Shown: positions 9,465 through 18,142, counted from the first letter of the stretch. The stretch is 64,000 nucleotides of DNA from Acidobacteriaceae bacterium (GCA_030041515.1 JASHNS010000117.1:1-64000), one strand, 5' to 3'. Translations and numbers: made by a program. Notes: generated by a model from the sequence alone, not told the origin.

Positions 9465-9632
9465 ATGGATACGCGAGAGGTGATGCAGATGCTGATCGAG
9501 GTGGAGCGAGCCCTGCTCCGGCACGACTGTGGTGCGGCCTACGTCGCCGTCCTCGACGCGGAAAGCCGACTGGTTCGGCTGGAACAGGAGTTCCTTACGC
9601 GCCAGGAGGGTTTGGTGCGCAAGGCGGCCTGA
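9465..9632 (+). CDS. Small hypothetical protein (55 aa)
   Basis: A 55-codon reading frame beginning MDTREVMQMLIEVERALLRH and ending LTRQEGLVRKAA. It is preceded by GAGAGG at a suitable distance. The sequence is strongly helical and rich in Glu, Leu and Arg, without a membrane segment, so it would be a small cytosolic coiled protein. I recognise no family. It lies between the GNAT promoter region and a terminator-like hairpin at 9695-9713, which supports a short independent transcript. Confidence 0.5.
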   Translation: MDTREVMQMLIEVERALLRHDCGAAYVAVLDAESRLVRLEQEFLTRQEGLVRKAA

Positions 9633-9694
9633 GCGCGGGTCTGGGGCCGGGGAACACAGGCAGGTGAGCGCGGCACGTGGGGCAATTCAGGCAA

Positions 9695-9713
9695 AAGCCT
9701 GAAAATCAGGCTT
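9695..9713 (+). terminator. Terminator-like hairpin after the 55-aa gene
   Basis: AAGCCTGA (9695-9702) and TCAGGCTT (9706-9713) form a perfect 8-bp stem with an AAA loop, followed by CCCTTTTCTTC. It fits a rho-independent terminator for the small gene upstream, although the T tract is interrupted. Confidence 0.55.
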
Positions 9714-9774
9714 CCCTTTTCTTCATTTCAGCGTCATCATGGGTGAATTCCGGTCCTCCGGCGCGGAGGCGCTC

Positions 9775-10551
9775 ATGATTCGCTGCCTCATGGAAGCAGC
9801 GCGGATTAGCTTAGTCGCGGCCATGGCTGCCCCGGCGTTGATTACTGCCCACGGTGCGGCTCCGCAGATGTCACCGGCCGCCCCTCCATCCACCGTCATC
9901 GCCCTCCCTCCTGAAACCCTGGGCGATCTGGCTCTGGCTCGCCAGGAATATATCCAGGCGATCGCGGATTACGAGCAGATCCCCCACAAATCTGCCGCCG
10001 TCTGGAACAAGATCGGGATTGCGTATCATCACCTCTTCGCTTACAAGATCGCCCGCATCGACTATGAGCACGCGCTGCGCATGCGCCCGGATTTTCCCCA
10101 GGCGCTCAACAATCTTGGCGCGGTGTACTACGCGAAAAAGAAGTACGGCAAAGCGGAAAAATACTACCGGAAATCACTGAGCCTCGACCCAAACGATGCG
10201 GCGGTCTACAGCAACCTGGCGGTCGCTTATTTTGCGCAGGCCAAGGTTCCGCAGGGCGTGGAAGCCATACGCGCGGCCTTCGACCTGGATCCGAACATTT
10301 TCTCCACGGATTCGCCGCAGCTGGTCAGCTCGGCGCTGCCGGCCCGCGAGCGCGCGGAGCAGGACTTCTGCGTGGCCCGGCTCTTTGCCCAGGCGGGTAA
10401 CTTCCGCGAGGCGATCAATTATCTGCGACGCGCCCTGAATGAAGGCTTTACCGACCAAAAAAAGATTCTCCAGGACCATACATTGGCGTCGCTGCGCGCC
10501 ACGCCGGAGTTCGCCGCTTTGATGAGCGAGCAAAAGCTGCAAAAGCGGTAA
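9775..10551 (+). CDS. Secreted TPR-repeat protein
   Basis: A 258-aa protein with a signal-peptide-like N terminus (MIRCLMEAARISLVAAMAAPALITAHGAA) followed by at least three tetratricopeptide repeats (about 50-165): AVWNKIGIAYHHLFAYKIARIDYEHALR, QALNNLGAVYYAKKKYGKAEKYYRKSL and AVYSNLAVAYFAQ. The remaining C-terminal third contains FREAINYLRRALNEGF. The start at 9775 has GGAGG five bases upstream; a longer in-frame start at 9739 lacks this. It is probably a periplasmic protein-interaction scaffold; no enzymatic motif is visible. Confidence 0.85.
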   Translation: MIRCLMEAARISLVAAMAAPALITAHGAAPQMSPAAPPSTVIALPPETLGDLALARQEYIQAIADYEQIPHKSAAVWNKIGIAYHHLFAYKIARIDYEHALRMRPDFPQALNNLGAVYYAKKKYGKAEKYYRKSLSLDPNDAAVYSNLAVAYFAQAKVPQGVEAIRAAFDLDPNIFSTDSPQLVSSALPARERAEQDFCVARLFAQAGNFREAINYLRRALNEGFTDQKKILQDHTLASLRATPEFAALMSEQKLQKR

Positions 10552-10825
10552 CAGTTTCCCTCAGGCCCCGGCTCAGAGCTGTGGCCCGCGCGGTTTGACG
10601 CCGCCCCCCAGACAACCCACGCTGCCAAACTCGCCACTAAAGCTGAGACAGGCATGACCGGCGGATACCACTGCCCGTGCTTTGTGAATTTTTGCTGAAC
10701 GGCGATTTGATCGATTGCGATGCTTCGCGCGCAGCGAATCTACGGATTTTCCTGGCAGGCGCCACAGAAGACCGCGCCCGAGCCACCCCGCACAGAAAAT
10801 AGGCCTCTCTGATCCAGCTTGCCCT

Positions 10826-13333
10826 ATGAGCTTCTCCGCACCTGAATCGCTCCTGGGTTCGACGAGCCGGCGCCGTTTGCCTGCTCTCGGTCTCTCGTTT
10901 GCTTCCGTCGTGATCGCGCTGGCAGCGGTGCTGACGGGGTGTTCGTCAAATTCCGGCACGATGGGCACGCAAAAGACTCTGCAGACGATTGCGGTGACGC
11001 CGGCAACGGCGAGTCTGTCCGTGGGGGGCACACAGCAGTTCACGGCCACAGGGACCTATTCCGACGGCTCGACGGCAAATATTTCTTCGACGGCTTCGTG
11101 GACATCGGCCAGTTCGACGATCGCTGGCATCAGTTCTTCCGGAATGGTCACGGCGGCCGGTGCGGGCTCCACGACGGTCACCGCTTCGCTCAGCGGCGTG
11201 AGCGGCACGGCCGCCGTCACGGTGACGGCGAGCACGCCGACGCTCAGCTCGATTGCCGTGACTCCGGCGAACCCCACGGTCGCTGTGGGCGCTACGCAGC
11301 AATTCACGGCGACGGGTACGTACTCGGATGGCTCGACGTCGAACATCACTTCACAGGTCACCTGGAGCTCATCGAGTACGGCGGATGCCACCATCAGTTC
11401 CAGCGGAGTGGCGACGGGAGTCGCTGCGGGATCGTCGACCATCACCGCGACGCTGAGCGGAGTGAGCGGGACGACGACGCTGACGGTTTCCGCGGGAACG
11501 GTGAGCAGCCTTGCGGTGACGCCCAACAATCCCAGCGTCGCTGAGGGATCGACGGTGCAGCTGACCGCGACCGCGACGTACAGCAATGGAACGACGGCGA
11601 ATGTGACGAACTCCGCCACCTGGAGTTCTTCCGACTCGGGTACGGCGAGCGTGAACTCGACCGGGCTGGTGACGGGGGTTCTTCCGGGAACGACCGCCAT
11701 CCAGGCCACGTACGAGGGCGAGGGAGGAGCGACGAACGTTACGGTGACCAATGCCGCAGGCGCGGGCACGGACATTCCCACATGGCATGTGGATACGAAC
11801 CGCAGCGGGCTGAACTCGAACGAAACGATTCTTACTCCGAGCAACGTCGACTCCTCAAAGTTCGGCAAGCTCTTCTCGATCCTTGTGAACGGATATGCAT
11901 ACGCAGAGCCGCTGATCCTGTCGAACCTGGAGATCAATGGGGCCGTGCACAATGTTCTGTACGTGGCGACGGAAGCCGACTGGGTGTACGCGTTCGACGC
12001 CAACACGGGCACGCAACTGTGGGGCGAAAGCCTGCTGAAGAGCGGCGGCGAAACGCCGCTGACCACCGGAGCGATCCAGCCGTATCAGGGGATCACCTCG
12101 ACGCCGGTGATCGATCGCAGCACCGGCACGATGTATGTGGTGTCGGCGCAGAAGACGAGTTCCGGGAATACCTTCCGCCTGCACGCTCTGGATGTGACCA
12201 ACGGGTCGGAGAAATTCGGAGGGCCCGCTACCATCACGGCATCGGTAACCGGCAGCGTTGCCAATAACGACACGCTCACAACGTCGTGTGTGCAGCGTGC
12301 CGCGCTGCTGGAAGCAAACAGCAATATCTACATCGGCTTCGGCGGCTGCCCGGCCGGGTGGCTGCTGGCTTACAGCGCGCTGAACCTGACGCAGGCGGGT
12401 GCGTGGAATGCCAGCCCCAACCAGACGGGAGTCGGTCCGTATGCCAGCGCCGGCGGCGTGTGGATGGGCAGCGGCGGCCCGGTGGCGGATTCGAGCGGCA
12501 ACGTGTACATCGTGACCGGTAACGGGCCGTGGGACGGGAATACGGCGTGGGGGGATTCAGTGATCAAGTTCAGCCCGACGCTAAAGATCGAAAGCTCGTT
12601 TACGCCCGATGCTTATGAGTACATGGACTGCAATGATGAAGACTTCGCCGCGGGCGGATTGATGATGATTCCCGGCACGTCGGATCTGGTGGCCGGAGGC
12701 AAGATCGGACGCGTGTATCTGCTGAACGGCAGCAATCTGGGCGGAGAGACGACAAATGATACGGGGGCGCTGGACCGCATCTGGTTCGAGTCAGACCTGT
12801 CCGCGCCTTATACGTCGCAACCGTGCCAATACATGACGCCAGAGCCGACTGGAGAGGTCAGTTCCTACGAGATCTTCGGGACGTCGGCGTATTACAACGG
12901 GTATGTCTATCTCGGTATCTCTCCCGATGGGTCGTCGAGTACGCCTGCGCCGGTGCGGCAGTTCGAGTTCAGCAGCAGTGCAGGAACGCTGACGCCGGGC
13001 GCGTACACCAGCCCCAGCCAGCCGCTGAATACGCGGGGCACCACGCCCTTCATCTCTGCCAACGGCACGCAGGATGGCATCGTGTGGATGATCGACCAGG
13101 GAGTGCCGCTGCAGCAGGGCACGCCAACGGCAGCCACGCTCTACGCTTTCGACGCGGCGAGCTTCCCGAACGAGCTTTACAGCAGCGCCACGAACTCCGC
13201 GGACACGGCCGGCTACGCGATCAAGTTCACGTCGCCGGTGGTTGCCGATGGCGAGGTCTTCATCTCCACCGGGCACGATCCGGTCACGGCGACCAACCCG
13301 CAGGGTGAGATCGATGTGTACGGCTTGAAGTAG
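10826..13333 (+). CDS. Lipoprotein with three Big_2 Ig-like domains and a PQQ-type beta-propeller
   Basis: An 835-aa surface or periplasmic lipoprotein. The signal ends at a lipobox (VLTGCSS, Cys about residue 36). Three consecutive bacterial Ig-like group 2 domains follow (about 48-135, 140-225 and 227-310), each opening with a variant of 'IAVTPANPTVAVGATQQFTATGTYSDGST' (key features: TP, VG-T-QF-A-GTYSDGS). The remainder is a PQQ-enzyme-like propeller, with YVATEADWVYAFDANTGTQLW and VYIVTGNGPWDGN as blades. Known PQQ dehydrogenase catalytic residues were not recognised, so a structural, binding or adhesive role is more likely than catalysis. ATG 10826 is chosen because it yields the lipoprotein signal. 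Confidence 0.85.
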   Translation: MSFSAPESLLGSTSRRRLPALGLSFASVVIALAAVLTGCSSNSGTMGTQKTLQTIAVTPATASLSVGGTQQFTATGTYSDGSTANISSTASWTSASSTIAGISSSGMVTAAGAGSTTVTASLSGVSGTAAVTVTASTPTLSSIAVTPANPTVAVGATQQFTATGTYSDGSTSNITSQVTWSSSSTADATISSSGVATGVAAGSSTITATLSGVSGTTTLTVSAGTVSSLAVTPNNPSVAEGSTVQLTATATYSNGTTANVTNSATWSSSDSGTASVNSTGLVTGVLPGTTAIQATYEGEGGATNVTVTNAAGAGTDIPTWHVDTNRSGLNSNETILTPSNVDSSKFGKLFSILVNGYAYAEPLILSNLEINGAVHNVLYVATEADWVYAFDANTGTQLWGESLLKSGGETPLTTGAIQPYQGITSTPVIDRSTGTMYVVSAQKTSSGNTFRLHALDVTNGSEKFGGPATITASVTGSVANNDTLTTSCVQRAALLEANSNIYIGFGGCPAGWLLAYSALNLTQAGAWNASPNQTGVGPYASAGGVWMGSGGPVADSSGNVYIVTGNGPWDGNTAWGDSVIKFSPTLKIESSFTPDAYEYMDCNDEDFAAGGLMMIPGTSDLVAGGKIGRVYLLNGSNLGGETTNDTGALDRIWFESDLSAPYTSQPCQYMTPEPTGEVSSYEIFGTSAYYNGYVYLGISPDGSSSTPAPVRQFEFSSSAGTLTPGAYTSPSQPLNTRGTTPFISANGTQDGIVWMIDQGVPLQQGTPTAATLYAFDAASFPNELYSSATNSADTAGYAIKFTSPVVADGEVFISTGHDPVTATNPQGEIDVYGLK

Positions 13334-13389
13334 CTGCTGGTCGCGCAGCGGGGCCGTCAGAACCTGGACCATCCCCGCTCCGCAGCTTT

Positions 13390-13839
13390 TCACCGACCCA
13401 CGGCAATCAGAAAGCAAACCCATGCCGCGCACAGCACGGCCACGCGCACGCGATGCAGGGCGTCCCATTTGCGATGCTCGCGCTGAGCGCCGGGCGAGAT
13501 GGCACCGGTGTCGAGGCGCGCCAGCCGATTGTTGATGGGAACAAGGAAAAAGACCGACAGCAGGATGGCGGCCGCCCACAGCCCGGCCGCCGCACCCAGC
13601 CAGGCCACGCCTGTCTGACGCCAGTGCGCCGCGATCTGGCCGACGAGAAGAACCAGAACCGCCGCATACCAAAAGGGCATGACCGCGCCCAGGCGGCGCG
13701 CGAAGAACGCCGTGGCCTGCGGCTGCGCGCGCTCGTCCAGTTTCCACAAGACCGGGTTGACGAAGGCCGAGACCGCGAATTCCACTCCGATCATGACTCC
13801 CGCACAAACCGTGGTGAGGGTGTTGAGAAGAAAAAGCAT
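13390..13839 (-). CDS. DUF1772 (anthrone oxygenase-like) membrane protein
   Basis: A 149-aa protein with four hydrophobic segments (about 1-22, 55-72, 80-100 and 130-148). The arrangement NTLTTVCAGVMIGVEFAVSAFVNPVLW, then a helix, then VPINNRLARLD...WDALHRVRV matches DUF1772, whose fungal members are anthrone oxygenases; bacterial members are uncharacterised. The start at 13839 has an excellent AGGAGGAGG six bases upstream. It is divergent from an HxlR regulator across about 110 bases containing a palindrome, so HxlR probably controls it. Confidence 0.8.
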   Translation of the reverse strand: MLFLLNTLTTVCAGVMIGVEFAVSAFVNPVLWKLDERAQPQATAFFARRLGAVMPFWYAAVLVLLVGQIAAHWRQTGVAWLGAAAGLWAAAILLSVFFLVPINNRLARLDTGAISPGAQREHRKWDALHRVRVAVLCAAWVCFLIAVGR

Positions 13840-13898
13840 GGCTGACCTCCTCCTGAAGCTCAGACGCGCCCACCCTGTAAACTGACTCAAAGAGATGT

Positions 13899-13916
13899 AC
13901 TGACAAATTCGTCAGT
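13899..13916. promoter_or_regulatory. Operator-like palindrome between DUF1772 and HxlR genes
   Basis: ACTGAC-AAATTC-GTCAGT is a perfect 6-bp inverted repeat around a 6-base core in the divergent intergenic region. A further ACTGACT half-site lies at 13881. MarR/HxlR-type winged-helix dimers bind such sites. The palindrome covers an upstream GTG (13915) in the regulator frame, arguing that translation starts at 13951. Confidence 0.6.
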
Positions 13917-13950
13917 GGATCGGCCACGTTGCGAAACCGCGAGGTCAGAA

Positions 13951-14331
13951 GTGCCCGTTTCAAAGAAGGAAATCTCCCCGTGTCCCATTGATGCGATGCT
14001 GTCGGTGATTGACGGCCGCTGGAAGGGCACCATCCTATGGCGACTTTCTGAGCGGCCTCTGCGCACGAGCGAACTCCGGCGCAGCATCCCCGGCATTACG
14101 GAGAGAATGCTGATCCGGCACCTGCAGGAGCTGGTGCGGGACGGCATCCTGGTCCGCCATCAGGAGCAGACCGTCCCGCCCTGCGTCCGTTATTCGATTT
14201 CGAAATACGGCCTCACGCTGGTTCCGGTACTGGAGGTGATCTGCGCCTGGGGACGCAATCACCTGAAACGCACGAGCGGCCACGGACGTGAGTGGTCTCA
14301 GGCCGCGCAGCCGCACCGCAACGTTCTATAG
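13951..14331 (+). CDS. HxlR-family winged-helix transcriptional regulator
   Basis: A 126-aa HxlR/DUF24 regulator. CPIDAMLSVIDGRWKGTILWRLSERPLRTSELRRSIPGITERMLIRHLQELVRDGILVR covers the family's conserved Cys, the DG-x-W-K helix and the winged HTH. YSISKYGLTLVPVLEVICAWG is the dimerisation helix. The conserved Cys just before the first helix (SPCPID) is the redox or electrophile sensor in characterised relatives (YodB, HypR). The GTG at 13951 has GAGGTCA upstream; the GTG at 13915 is less likely because it lies inside the operator. It probably represses the divergent DUF1772 gene and itself. Confidence 0.9.
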   Translation: MPVSKKEISPCPIDAMLSVIDGRWKGTILWRLSERPLRTSELRRSIPGITERMLIRHLQELVRDGILVRHQEQTVPPCVRYSISKYGLTLVPVLEVICAWGRNHLKRTSGHGREWSQAAQPHRNVL

Positions 14332-14362
14332 TTGACCTGACACTTTGAACAGGAGAGCGACC

Positions 14363-15934
14363 CTGGCCTGCGACGACCTGAGAGACTGGATCAAGACCCT
14401 CGACAAAGCCGGCGAGCTGCGCCGGATTCGCGCGGAAGTGGATCCCATCCTCGAGATGGCGGAGATTGCCGACCGCGCGGCAAAGGCGAAGACGCCCGCT
14501 CCCGGCGGACGGGCGCTGCTGTTTGAGAACGTCAGGGGCTATCCGGGCTCGAGCGTGCTGATGAACCAGTTCGGCAGCGAACGGCGGATGAAGCTCGCGC
14601 TCGGAGTGGATCCGGAGCATGGGTCGCTCGATGAGATCGCCGGCCGCATCCGCGCCTTGCTCGACGTCAAGTCTCCGGAAGGCTTCCTGGAAAAGCTGAA
14701 GATGCTGCCGATGCTGGCGGATATCGGCAAGTTTTTCCCAAAGACAGTTGCCGCGAAAGATGCGCCCTGCAAGGAGGTGATCCGGCGCGAAGGATTCAGC
14801 GTGCTGGACTTCCCTGTTCTGCAAACGTGGCCGCTGGACGCCGGCCGCTTCATCACGCTGCCCTGCGTGATCACGCGCTCGTCCGCCACCGGCAAGCGCA
14901 ACATGGGCATGTACCGCATGCAGGTGTACGACGGCCAGACCACCGGGATGCACTGGCAGCGGCAGAAGAACGCGGCCGAGCATCTGCGCGAGGCGCTACG
15001 CGCCGCGGCGGGCGGGGCTTCTTCGCGTGTAGCGGCCATGGCTGAAACGGCGGGCGGAATTGCCAACCTCGCGGTGACAAATCTGGATGCCGCGAACAAG
15101 CGGCTGGAAGTTGCTGTGGCCATCGGCACCGATCCGGCGACGACGTTTTCCGCCATTGTTCCGGCGCCGCCGGAGGTGGAGGAATTCCTGATTGCGGGCT
15201 TTTTGCGCCAGCAGCCGGTGGAGCTGGTGAAGTGCGAGACGGTCGATCTCGAAGTTCCGGCGCACGCGGAAATCATCCTGGAAGGCTACGTGAATCTCGA
15301 CGAGCTGCGTCCGGAGGGCCCGTTCGGCGACCACACCGGCTTCTACACGATGCAGGAGGACTACCCGGTCTTCCACATCACGTGCATCACGCATCGCCGC
15401 GAGCCTATCTGGGCAGCCACCATCGTGGGCAAGCCGCCGATGGAAGACGCGTGGATGGGAAAGGCCGTGGAGCGCATCTTCCTGCCGCTGTTCCGGCTCA
15501 CACTGCCGGAGATCGTGGACATCAACCTGCCGGTGGAGGCCGTCTTCCACAACCTGATGATCGTGTCCATCCGCAAAAGCTATGCGGGGCAGGCGCGCAA
15601 GGTGATGAACGGGATCTGGGCGATGGGCCAGGCCATGTTCACGAAATGCATCATCGTGGTCGATGAAGACTGCGACGTCCAGGATCTGCGCGAGGTCACG
15701 CTGCGCGTCGCCAACAACATCGATCCGGAGCGGGACATCCAGTTCACCCTCGGCCCGGTGGACTCGCTCGACCACGCCTCGCGCCTGCCGAATTACGGCA
15801 GCAAGATGGGAATCGACGCCACGCGCAAGTGGGCGGCGGAGGGCTTCGCGCGGCCGTGGCCGCCGCTGATCGAAATGGATGCGGCGACGAAGGCGCGGGT
15901 CGACAACCTGTGGAAGAAGCTGGGCATCGATTGA
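14363..15934 (+). CDS. UbiD-family prenyl-FMN-dependent decarboxylase
   Basis: A 523-aa UbiD-type (de)carboxylase, acting with prenylated FMN made by a UbiX partner (not in the window). Features are DLRDWIKTLDKAGELRRI at the N terminus, ALLFENVRGYPGSSVLMN, a YRMQVYDGQTTGMHWQ metal/cofactor segment, and the E-(x)n-E-D element in LDELRPEGPFGDHTGFY. It may act in menaquinone/ubiquinone biosynthesis or aromatic acid metabolism. No ATG precedes the conserved N terminus. AGGAGAG (14351-14357) lies five bases before CTG 14363, which gives the expected first residues; TTG 14345 is the alternative and has no ribosome site. Confidence 0.9.
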   Translation: MACDDLRDWIKTLDKAGELRRIRAEVDPILEMAEIADRAAKAKTPAPGGRALLFENVRGYPGSSVLMNQFGSERRMKLALGVDPEHGSLDEIAGRIRALLDVKSPEGFLEKLKMLPMLADIGKFFPKTVAAKDAPCKEVIRREGFSVLDFPVLQTWPLDAGRFITLPCVITRSSATGKRNMGMYRMQVYDGQTTGMHWQRQKNAAEHLREALRAAAGGASSRVAAMAETAGGIANLAVTNLDAANKRLEVAVAIGTDPATTFSAIVPAPPEVEEFLIAGFLRQQPVELVKCETVDLEVPAHAEIILEGYVNLDELRPEGPFGDHTGFYTMQEDYPVFHITCITHRREPIWAATIVGKPPMEDAWMGKAVERIFLPLFRLTLPEIVDINLPVEAVFHNLMIVSIRKSYAGQARKVMNGIWAMGQAMFTKCIIVVDEDCDVQDLREVTLRVANNIDPERDIQFTLGPVDSLDHASRLPNYGSKMGIDATRKWAAEGFARPWPPLIEMDAATKARVDNLWKKLGID

Positions 15935-15972
15935 ACCCTGGGCCCTGATCTTCGTACGGGAAAGACCACCGC

Positions 15973-16779
15973 TTGCTCGCTCGCCGCCGGTCAGTCCATT
16001 CGATTCTCGTGCTGGCCTTTCTCACTGCGCTTCCGGCGCTCCGGCTCCACGCCCAGACGGAAACGCCCTTCCGCGATTTTTCTCTGCGCCAGGGCTGGTC
16101 AGTTTTCACGGAGTACTCTCCGGATTCGACGCACCTCTTCCTCGGCATCTCTCAGGACCGCGAATTTTTCTCGTCAGGGATTTCGTATCACCATCGCCTT
16201 CTGCTGAATCGCGTGTGGCAGTTGTCCTGGACGCCGGAAGTGCGTCCGTTCATGGTGGAGAGCGATCCGGTGCGCACCGCCGAGAACTACAACGTGTGTG
16301 TCTTCCCCGACGGCAACGTGAACCAGCCCTGCACCCCGATGTCGGGCTACTCCAGATTTGTCCCACACGAGCCGGTGCTGGACGCAACACCCGCCACCTG
16401 GAGCGCCACCGGCTCGGTCGCGGGCCAGCCTTACTACGAGAACTACACGTACTACTACAGCCGGCGGTATACGTGGGTTCCCGGGCTGAGCCCCATCGGC
16501 TTTCAGGGCGATTTCTTTCCGCGATCGTCCGTCCAGCCGCTCGTCGAGGTCTCCGGAGGATTTGCGGCGTCGCTGCGCGATATCCCGCTGTTCGATACCT
16601 CGGCGTTCAATTTCACTTTTTCGTTCGGCGCGGGCGTGCGGATGTTCCGCACGCTCACCCACGCCATGGAGATCGAGTTCCGGGTGCAGCACTTCTCGAA
16701 CGGCTATCTGGGAACGGCGAACGACCCCGGCATTGACTCTCGCGTGCTGCGCATGAGTTATGTGTGGGGCTCGCGCTGA
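15973..16779 (+). CDS. Acyloxyacyl hydrolase / PagL-like outer-membrane lipase
   Basis: A 268-aa outer-membrane beta-barrel protein with signal peptide (SILVLAFLTALPALRLHAQ). The C-terminal part AMEIEFRVQHFSNGYLGTANDPGIDS holds the His-Ser pair (QHFSNG) of PagL-type lipid A 3-O-deacylases, and the last strand ends SRVLRMSYVWGSR. Amphipathic strands occur throughout (GWSVFTEYS, TFSFGAGVRMF). A central insertion (about 105-160) rich in Tyr, Pro and Asn is longer than in PagL. It may remodel lipid A or hydrolyse other acyl esters. It starts with TTG at 15973 after GGGAAAG; no ATG is available before the barrel. Confidence 0.75.
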   Translation: MLARRRSVHSILVLAFLTALPALRLHAQTETPFRDFSLRQGWSVFTEYSPDSTHLFLGISQDREFFSSGISYHHRLLLNRVWQLSWTPEVRPFMVESDPVRTAENYNVCVFPDGNVNQPCTPMSGYSRFVPHEPVLDATPATWSATGSVAGQPYYENYTYYYSRRYTWVPGLSPIGFQGDFFPRSSVQPLVEVSGGFAASLRDIPLFDTSAFNFTFSFGAGVRMFRTLTHAMEIEFRVQHFSNGYLGTANDPGIDSRVLRMSYVWGSR

Positions 16780-16783
16780 TTCC

Positions 16784-17332
16784 TCACTCCGCCGTCTTCA
16801 CCTCAATCTCGACCAGATTGCGTACGCTGCGCGCCATCTTTTTATCCTGGCTCACCACCAGGCGGAACGGGCCGGTCTTCGCGCCGAGGGGCTGGCCGTT
16901 GAGCTGGTCGGCAATGAGCACAACGCCGGGATGAAACTCCGGATCGACCTCGCCGAGGGAGAGCACGGTTTTGTAGCCGTCGGAGCCCGTCGCGACGATG
17001 TACGTGGCGAGCGCTTTACCCATCAGGGTCTTGCCGTGCGGAACGCCGAGATGCTCCAGGAGGTCCATCAGGGGCACGCCGGACCAGGTCTCCTTTTTAT
17101 GGATGTGATGGTTGAAGATTGTCACCGTAACGTGCGGATAATCCTTGAAGGTTGCGGGCGTGAAGACGCCACGCTGTTCGGGGCCGGCAATGACGGTCAG
17201 CACGTCGGCCCTGGCCGCAGATATCACCGTCCGCGCGGGACTCGCTTGCTGCGCCATCAAGCCTGGGGGCACCCCGATCGCCGCCAGAAGAACCAGGCGT
17301 AATGCACCAACACAGACACTATCGTTTCGCAT
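16784..17332 (-). CDS. Secreted molybdopterin-fold (SUOX-like) protein without the cofactor cysteine
   Basis: A 182-aa exported protein (signal about residues 1-28, ending LMAQQA). The rest resembles the oxidoreductase molybdopterin-binding fold of sulfite oxidases: ETWSGVPLMDLLEHLGVPHG, YIVATGSDGYKTVLSLGEVDPEF and GPFRLVVSQDKKMARSVRNLVEIEV. It is much shorter than catalytic sulfite oxidases. The only Cys lies in the signal peptide, so the cysteine that ligates Mo is missing. It is therefore probably a binding domain rather than an oxidase. Its stop lies four bases from the end of the convergent PagL-like gene. Confidence 0.75.
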   Translation of the reverse strand: MRNDSVCVGALRLVLLAAIGVPPGLMAQQASPARTVISAARADVLTVIAGPEQRGVFTPATFKDYPHVTVTIFNHHIHKKETWSGVPLMDLLEHLGVPHGKTLMGKALATYIVATGSDGYKTVLSLGEVDPEFHPGVVLIADQLNGQPLGAKTGPFRLVVSQDKKMARSVRNLVEIEVKTAE

Positions 17333-17417
17333 CTACGTCCCTCCGCGCTCACCATCGTAACCCCAACCACGCAAATCGCCCTCGCCAGCTGCCGGCTTCC
17401 ATCTAAACTGAAGATTC

Positions 17418-18077
17418 ATGCCGCATCTTCAGGACCAGCTGGACGAGATCACCACCCGCACCCGCACCCTCGTGCAGCCCGAACGCCTCGCCATCGGCGA
17501 ACGCTCTATCCAGGAACTCTTTGCTACAGGGATCGAGGAAAAAATCCTGCCCGTCGGCGCTACCGCGCCCGAGTTTGCCCTGCCCGACTTTTCCGGCAAG
17601 ACTGTGCGCTCGACGGACCTGCTCGCGCTCGGCCCGCTCATCGTGAATTTCTTCCGCGGCCGCTGGTGTCCATATTGCGTGACGGAACTTGAAGCGTGGC
17701 GAGATCTCTACCCGGCGCTGCGCGAGCGCGGCGCGCTGGTGGTGGCCATCTCGCCGCAGGCGCAGCGACAGTCCGACTTCACCGCCAGCCAGCACGGCAT
17801 TCCCTTCCCCATCCTCACCGACCAGGGCTGCGCGGTGGCTGAGCAGTTCGGGCTGGTCTGGAGCCTGCCGGACTATCTGCGCCGCTACTATCTCGGCATT
17901 CTCGTCAACGTTCCTTTCATCAATGGCGATCCGAGCTGGAAGCTGCCGCTGCCGGCGACGTACGTCCTCGGTTCCGGGGGCAAGGTTCTCTATGCCGAAG
18001 CGCATGCGGACTTTCGGGTTCGCCCCGAGCCGGAGGACGTGCTGCGGGTGCTGCCGGCGCTAGCGCGGTCGGAATAA
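17418..18077 (+). CDS. AhpC/TSA-family peroxiredoxin-like protein
   Basis: A 219-aa thioredoxin-fold protein. A helical N-terminal extension (about 1-45) precedes PVGATAPEFALPDFSGKTVRSTDLLALGPLIVNFFRGRWCPYCVTELEAW, where FFRG-WCPYC carries two cysteines. This form of the active site marks the peroxiredoxin-like redoxin subgroup (PRX_like2), not a typical 2-Cys peroxiredoxin. It should reduce peroxides or disulfides in the cytoplasm, as no signal peptide is seen. It is followed by an SRPBCC gene 65 bases downstream on the same strand. Confidence 0.88.
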   Translation: MPHLQDQLDEITTRTRTLVQPERLAIGERSIQELFATGIEEKILPVGATAPEFALPDFSGKTVRSTDLLALGPLIVNFFRGRWCPYCVTELEAWRDLYPALRERGALVVAISPQAQRQSDFTASQHGIPFPILTDQGCAVAEQFGLVWSLPDYLRRYYLGILVNVPFINGDPSWKLPLPATYVLGSGGKVLYAEAHADFRVRPEPEDVLRVLPALARSE

Positions 18078-18142
18078 TGCGGGAACCGCTGGCCCGCTCT
18101 CCTCGTATCTCCTGCTGAGTCCAACTCCGAGGAGGCATCCCC

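Noticed and set aside
10552-10825. Possible riboswitch (GEMM-like) before the Big_2 lipoprotein
   Set aside because: The conserved core elements of a c-di-GMP riboswitch could not be found on either strand.
10573-12066. Leftward frames opposite the Big_2/PQQ lipoprotein
   Set aside because: Low-complexity Val/Pro/Thr translation produced by the repetitive Ig-like coding sequence; no start signal or family.
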